From Neurospora tetrasperma FGSC 2508 (taxonomy: Eukaryota; Ascomycota; Sordariomycetes; Sordariales; Sordariaceae), in the NCBI RefSeq assembly GCF_000213175.1, contig NW_009799099.1:2658156-2722155 (forward strand): 64,000 nucleotides of DNA, in the 5' to 3' direction. A program made the translations under genes and the position numbers. Below are positions 59,668 to 64,000 of this stretch, one piece after another (the stretch's first letter is position 1; every line of letters begins with the position of its first letter). The notes beneath the pieces are model-generated. The model saw nothing but the letters and a program-made list of their open reading frames with translations. It did not search any database and was not told where the DNA came from.

Positions 59668-61983
59668 TGACACTCTGAGACACTCAAGTTGACCCCACGC
59701 CGGATGCCTTCAAGTTCCTCTTCCTATGCAGATCGCTGCTGCCACTTATGGACAGAGGAGAGGGGTCAAGGCTCCAGGGATGACCTGATGTTTACCTACC
59801 CCAAATGACCGAAGCCTAAGGTATCAAGATCAACTGAGGGAAGAATCAGCAATTCTGAAACATGAGTCTTGGCAGGCGGGAAATCACCATTGAAACGGTT
59901 TTGTTGAAAGAGACGGCGTGATCTCACTGTCACTACCCATTATTAGATTGGCTGTCGCAGTTACCTAGCCCTTTAAGTTTTTCACCCCCCACACTTAGTT
60001 GCAAGGAGGATTTTGGCTAATGATCGTCAGATCTCTCGTGCATTTCGACACTCGTGTTATCAAATCGTCACCTCGCGCACAAACAGATCAATATCGCTGG
60101 GTATCAAGAGAGTTGCCCTACGGGACCTGTGTTCCTTCCATTCACCTACACTAAACTACCTTCGGTTACCAAAGCACGAATCCTGTCGCTCATTTGAGGA
60201 AGCTGAGCCGAGCCGACTTCATTCTCAGAATCAACAATTCCCAACCGTATCGAATTTCCATGCGGCACGGACGGGGGTCTGTCTTGTCTATACCTCGTGA
60301 CAGACAAGAATTTCTCAGCGCTCTTCCGTTACCCACATGGTGATCCAAGTATATGGGTTTTCAGGGAGCCACAGCCCCTGTTGACCGTTGTACGATTGAA
60401 CAAACCCGCAAGCCACTCACTGATGAGCCGCCGTAGTCATGGAAGAAATTGAAGCGAGAGAAGGCTCCTCGGGCTATCGCGCGTTTCGATTGGAGGTAGT
60501 ATGGTACCCGGGATGTGATGCAGCAGGATCTTCAACAGCACGTTTCACGGGTGAGGACCAATCATCTGGAGCTCACCCATGTGGTTGTAGCCGCGGCATT
60601 CCCAGAAGTTGACAAACAGGGAACTACAGCGCCATCTCCCTCTCTCCCCGTCTTCGATGCCGGGCACCCGGTCGCGAGGCCCTTGTCAATAACATGCGGC
60701 TGAGCAGTCCTGAATGTCTTCATGCCAATGGGGGGTTTTGACGCAAGGTATGTAAAGGATGCTGGTATAGTTTGGCCAAGTCGCCGAAACGGAAAACGGA
60801 CAAGGTAGCCTCCAACGCGACTCGCTCCTCGCCGAGTCTTGGTTTTGATATTCTCACATCCGTCAAATACCTTCATCCGTTGTCTCAGATTGAGTGACGA
60901 GGGCCAGCGAAACATTCCCTCGCGGAGCCAAATTCACATCAGCAAGCAGCCGACAGCGCTTCTTTCGGATACGACCAACTTTGGCAGCACTAATTAGCTG
61001 AGCAGCACGCCAACGGCAGGTTTCGACCGAAGTTGCTGCCTCCTAGCATAGAAGTCAAGGCAGCTGCTGCTTGCTTCCTGTAGTAACTCTTTATCTTCAC
61101 ACCGATGGATTTAATTCCCGGATTCCCGGGTACGTACATACACGATGCAAGGGCTGACGGTGGCCCATTGGTACCCGATAGCTTCATACATACAGACCAT
61201 TTCCGACTCACCGACATTTTGCTACAGCAGCCTCTGGCTTTTGTGTTTAGCGCCAGAATGTTGGTTTATGAGGCCATGACTGAACGCCGAAGTTTAGGTG
61301 AGCACCACGAACCCAATTTTCCAGCAAATAACCAGTACGAGACGCAGCACTTGTTCGTTACGGGAGCGTGCCATGAGTGCTAACTATTCCGCACTTCCAT
61401 TTATCTTCAGATGCCAAGAAGTATGCTGCGACTCGTGTGAACTTTACGCCGCAAATATGATAAGCATGTCTCGCAACTTTCGACGCTTTCAAGCCTTGAA
61501 TCCAAATGATAATAACTACGTATGACGGATAGTCCCGATGATCAGTGCCTGGGTTCTGAGCGGCCACCGTTTGATGCCAGGTCAGAGGTGTCAAGCACGG
61601 CGCTTGACAAAGTCAGCCGCCCCCGGCCGACCGGCCGGCATGTCGACACCCCCTGCTATCGGACCACGATCCGTGGCGCCGCACTCACTGGGCTGTCGTC
61701 GGTTGCCCCTCGCTCCGGGTCCGCGACAAGACCGACTCGGATACCAGACACCGCAATTGACCGAAATAACCCTACTACTGCTTGTTTTCTTTCATGTCGG
61801 ATTCATCCTCCCCAAACACAATCTAGCGGATCGGGGAAAGCACCTGCATGCCGGAGCGCCAATGTGGCAGACGTGGCTGGCAAGCTTAGCGTACCACTCA
61901 ACAATTGGCGTAGACTGGCAAGTTCCAGCATGCGGATGACTTGCAGCGGATGGCAAGACAGTACAGGCCTCTAAACTTCAATA

Positions 61984-62246
61984 CCGTAGAGACTCGCGAG
62001 ATTAGCAACCGTCAATCTCCTCTTTTGAGCGGCGGGCAGGGCCGAACGCGGCGCTCCGTAAAGCCATCATATGCTAGCAGATGTGTCTGTCCACATTCAG
62101 TTAGTGAACACTCGAAGACATTGCCCACCACTCCAACTTGCGTGCGTTTCGATAATGCATAGAATCGGGCTTGCCCTGTAAAGTATATGCTCTGCCCGGC
62201 GCCCAAAGAGGGAATTGACGGTTGCCAATCTCGCAAGTATCTACGG
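61984..62246. mobile_element. MITE-like element with about 57-bp terminal inverted repeats
   Basis: The arms 61984-62040 and 62191-62246 are inverted copies starting CCGTAG and align over about 57 bases with roughly 48 matches and one 1-base gap. They are flanked directly by TA on both sides (61982-61983 and 62247-62248), as in Tc1/mariner-type insertions. The 150-bp core has no coding sequence. Several arm differences are C/T or A/G transitions. Two short open frames lying in the arms are mirror images caused by the inverted repeat. Confidence 0.65.
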
Positions 62247-62348
62247 TAGCCCTAGAAAGTGCAGTAGCCGGTGAAAAACGACACGAATGAAAACGAGAAA
62301 CAAACAAAAAAGAAAGAGAGAAAAGAAGGCGGTATCTTCTTGCTAGTA

Positions 62349-62680
62349 CAGTCGGGTCCCCTGTTCAAGCAACCCCCAGTACGAGCAACCCCCCCTGTTG
62401 TAGCAACCCCTATAGCGAAATCTGGCATTTTTTGCCTAGTAAGCGCAACCGGACAACTAGCAACCCCGGAGAGACAGATTTGCTGTTAATTTGTATGGTG
62501 AATCGGAAAAACGGGGTCCGCAATAAGGGAAAATTGGCTTGGCATGCCAGTTTTGGTGCATTTTTTTAGGCGGCCTGGAAGGAAAATGGTCTGTGCACGA
62601 CACCACTTCCAGCAAACCCCCCTGTCAGAACAACCCCTTTAGCCAAATTTTTGGGGTTGCTGGAACAGGGGACCCGACTG
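62349..62680. mobile_element. MITE-like element with 28-bp TIRs and TA duplication
   Basis: 332 bp. The ends 62349-62376 and 62653-62680 are inverted repeats beginning CAGTCGGGTCCCC, identical in 27 of 28 positions. TA dinucleotides flank both ends (62347-62348 and 62681-62682). No transposase frame fits inside, so it is non-autonomous. The motif AGCAACCCC recurs at 62368, 62384, 62402 and 62459, with variants near 62611 and 62629 and inverted at 62653. TA target and end sequence suggest the Tc1/mariner/pogo superfamily; the exact family is inference. Confidence 0.82.
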
Positions 62681-62682
62681 TA

Positions 62683-63958
62683 GGTAAGTATCTGCACAAT
62701 TCGGCGGTCACTGTGCGTCACACACTTCCAGTTGGGCTTCCGCACGGTGGTGGAGCGTTGAATGCCTTCGAATCCCAACAAGACCGCTGATTCAACGACC
62801 ACGCGCGTTTCAAGTCGGCCGATCTCCTGTACGAAAACCCCTTCACAAGAGGAGTAAAAACAAGGCGTTGACAACAAACTGGGTTACCTGCTATGCCTCT
62901 GTCATCCAGAAACGGCCATGCTAGTTAGACAGTACATTGCATGGTAATATACGAATTACTGTTTCGTCTAGTACCTAGAAGCTGGCTGTGGAATTTCTAC
63001 AAATGATATATCAGTTTGGTTTTTGTCAAAAACGCGTAAACCCCTAAACGTCGAGTTCCCCACTCGTTGCGTCATTGTTAGAAAAGGTGATCAATATTCT
63101 ATTGATACCCCTGATCTAGATCTCCTGATTGTCGGATACTCCTTGTCCGGCCAATAATGCTTGGTATTGTTACGCTTGGATCTGGCGATGGAAGCTTCGT
63201 CTTCGAACCAGCCATACCAGACCGCCGGGCCTTCACTTACACTTTGGCGATGCAGACAGGTTCTATCAAGACGGCGGAAAGACAAGAAGCACAATCCAAA
63301 CATGGTTATGATCTCTCCACCATGTGGAAGTCTGTTGTAGATGCTTCGGTGGTTGCATTGTAGTGATCCCACGTTAGTCCGTTTTTAGATACACAGTGTC
63401 CTTCTTTGACAAGGCGAAATTACACCTGCCCAAACATGTAATCAGCTTCTGTCTTCGAGCCTTGTCTACCTACGGATTATCTCATAGCACCCCATTTTTA
63501 GGTGCGATGGCGAGACCGTGTGCACTACTTCGATTAATACTGGTTCTACTAAGATTCCACATTCCCTTGATCTTCGGTTCCTTAACTGCTACCGCGCTCT
63601 ATATTCGGCATCCGTGTAAGAACAAGTATCATATCTCCTATGCTCGGTCTAGCTCTCTCAACTTTGTCTACCGTCACTTACATCCCACATCTGAGAGCAA
63701 CTGTCCCCCAACCCACTACACTAGAGTATGTAACAAGAACATTGTGGGAAGGAGACGGGCTATCCCGTCGTTACAGGTGGGGTTTTATGGATCCGCCATG
63801 TGACTCTGCCGTTGCGAATGTAGTAGTATCACCTCGAGACTGTGCGAGTTTTCAGACGAACAGAAGACACCTTACTAGGTGCCTACCAGAAATGGATTGC
63901 TTTTGCGACTCATCATGTCCATCACTGTACGTCAATAGTATTCCTTCCGATAGAAAAG
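62683..63958. other. Right-end sequence, no gene recognised
   Basis: 1.3 kb of ordinary-composition sequence with only short open frames (longest 63396-63803, which begins with GTG). No family resemblance. It could be the edge of a repeat-rich zone. Confidence 0.5.
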
Positions 63959-64000
63959 CCCCCCCCCCCCCCCCCCAAAAAAAAAAGGGGAAAAAAAAAA
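63959..64000. repeat. Homopolymer block at the window end
   Basis: A run of 18 C, then 10 A, 4 G and 10 A. Such stacked homopolymers are unusual for native sequence and suggest a contig or scaffold-edge artefact. Confidence 0.85.

Larger units (their letters stand above)
55554..61981. other. Gene-poor region right of PLC
   Basis: 6.4 kb with no confident gene. The first kilobase holds the PLC promoter, with an A17 tract at 55667-55683. Scattered frames of 100-180 codons exist on both strands (for example 55733-56275, 56498-56890, 59239-59667 minus and 61522-61974 plus), none recognised. The 9-mer GGTACGTAC occurs four times between 58820 and 61137. Confidence 0.5.

Noticed and set aside
61941-62236. 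Two similar short frames on opposite strands
   Set aside because: Their resemblance comes from the inverted-repeat arms of the element at 61984-62246, not from coding.

Overview
The window looks like a nuclear scaffold segment from a filamentous ascomycete (Pezizomycotina), most likely a Sordariomycete. The genes carry short introns (about 50-130 nt) with GT donors and internal CTAAC/CTRAY branch points. CT-rich promoters are present, and the protein set is eukaryotic and fungal (ICE2, Pfa3-type DHHC, Prs with non-homologous inserts, ornithine decarboxylase, CYM1). There are no bacterial-type operons, no CRISPR array and no recognisable tRNA or rRNA.

Layout: about 15 protein-coding genes lie between 3.4 and 55.6 kb on both strands. 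Left block (3.4-9 kb): ICE2 ER membrane protein (+) converging on a ZW10/Dsl1-type tethering subunit (-). Then an M16 zinc metallopeptidase (+), a conserved-looking protein of unknown function (-), the NatB catalytic subunit (+), a nitronate monooxygenase (-), a second unknown protein (-) and a taxilin coiled-coil protein (-). From 27 to 43 kb four genes run on the plus strand: CYM1/PreP peptidase, ornithine decarboxylase with a very long leader, PRPP synthetase with two insertions, and the APC/C activator Cdh1. The block ends with a tail-anchored Ubc6/UBE2J-type E2 (-), a Pfa3-type palmitoyltransferase (+) and a phosphoinositide phospholipase C (-).

The genes are mostly housekeeping and do not form one pathway. 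Themes recur: ER/Golgi membrane biology (ICE2, ZW10, taxilin, Ubc6, Pfa3), proteolysis (two M16 peptidases, Cdh1, Ubc6) and core metabolism (ODC, PRPP synthetase).

The right end (55.6-64 kb) is gene-poor. It holds two small non-autonomous DNA elements with terminal inverted repeats and TA target duplications (about 61,984-62,246 and 62,349-62,680), only 100 bp apart. The window has a 948-bp assembly gap near the left edge (780-1727) and ends in an artificial-looking C/A/G homopolymer block.

The observations most worth following up are the paired TIR elements, the acidic tryptophan motifs in ZW10, the His/Cys/acidic tail of the M16 peptidase with a stop-free last intron, and the AUG-free ODC leader with a predicted leader intron. 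I found no convincing new defence or biosynthetic system. Exon borders were read by eye from splice motifs and frame continuity and have not been tested against transcripts.
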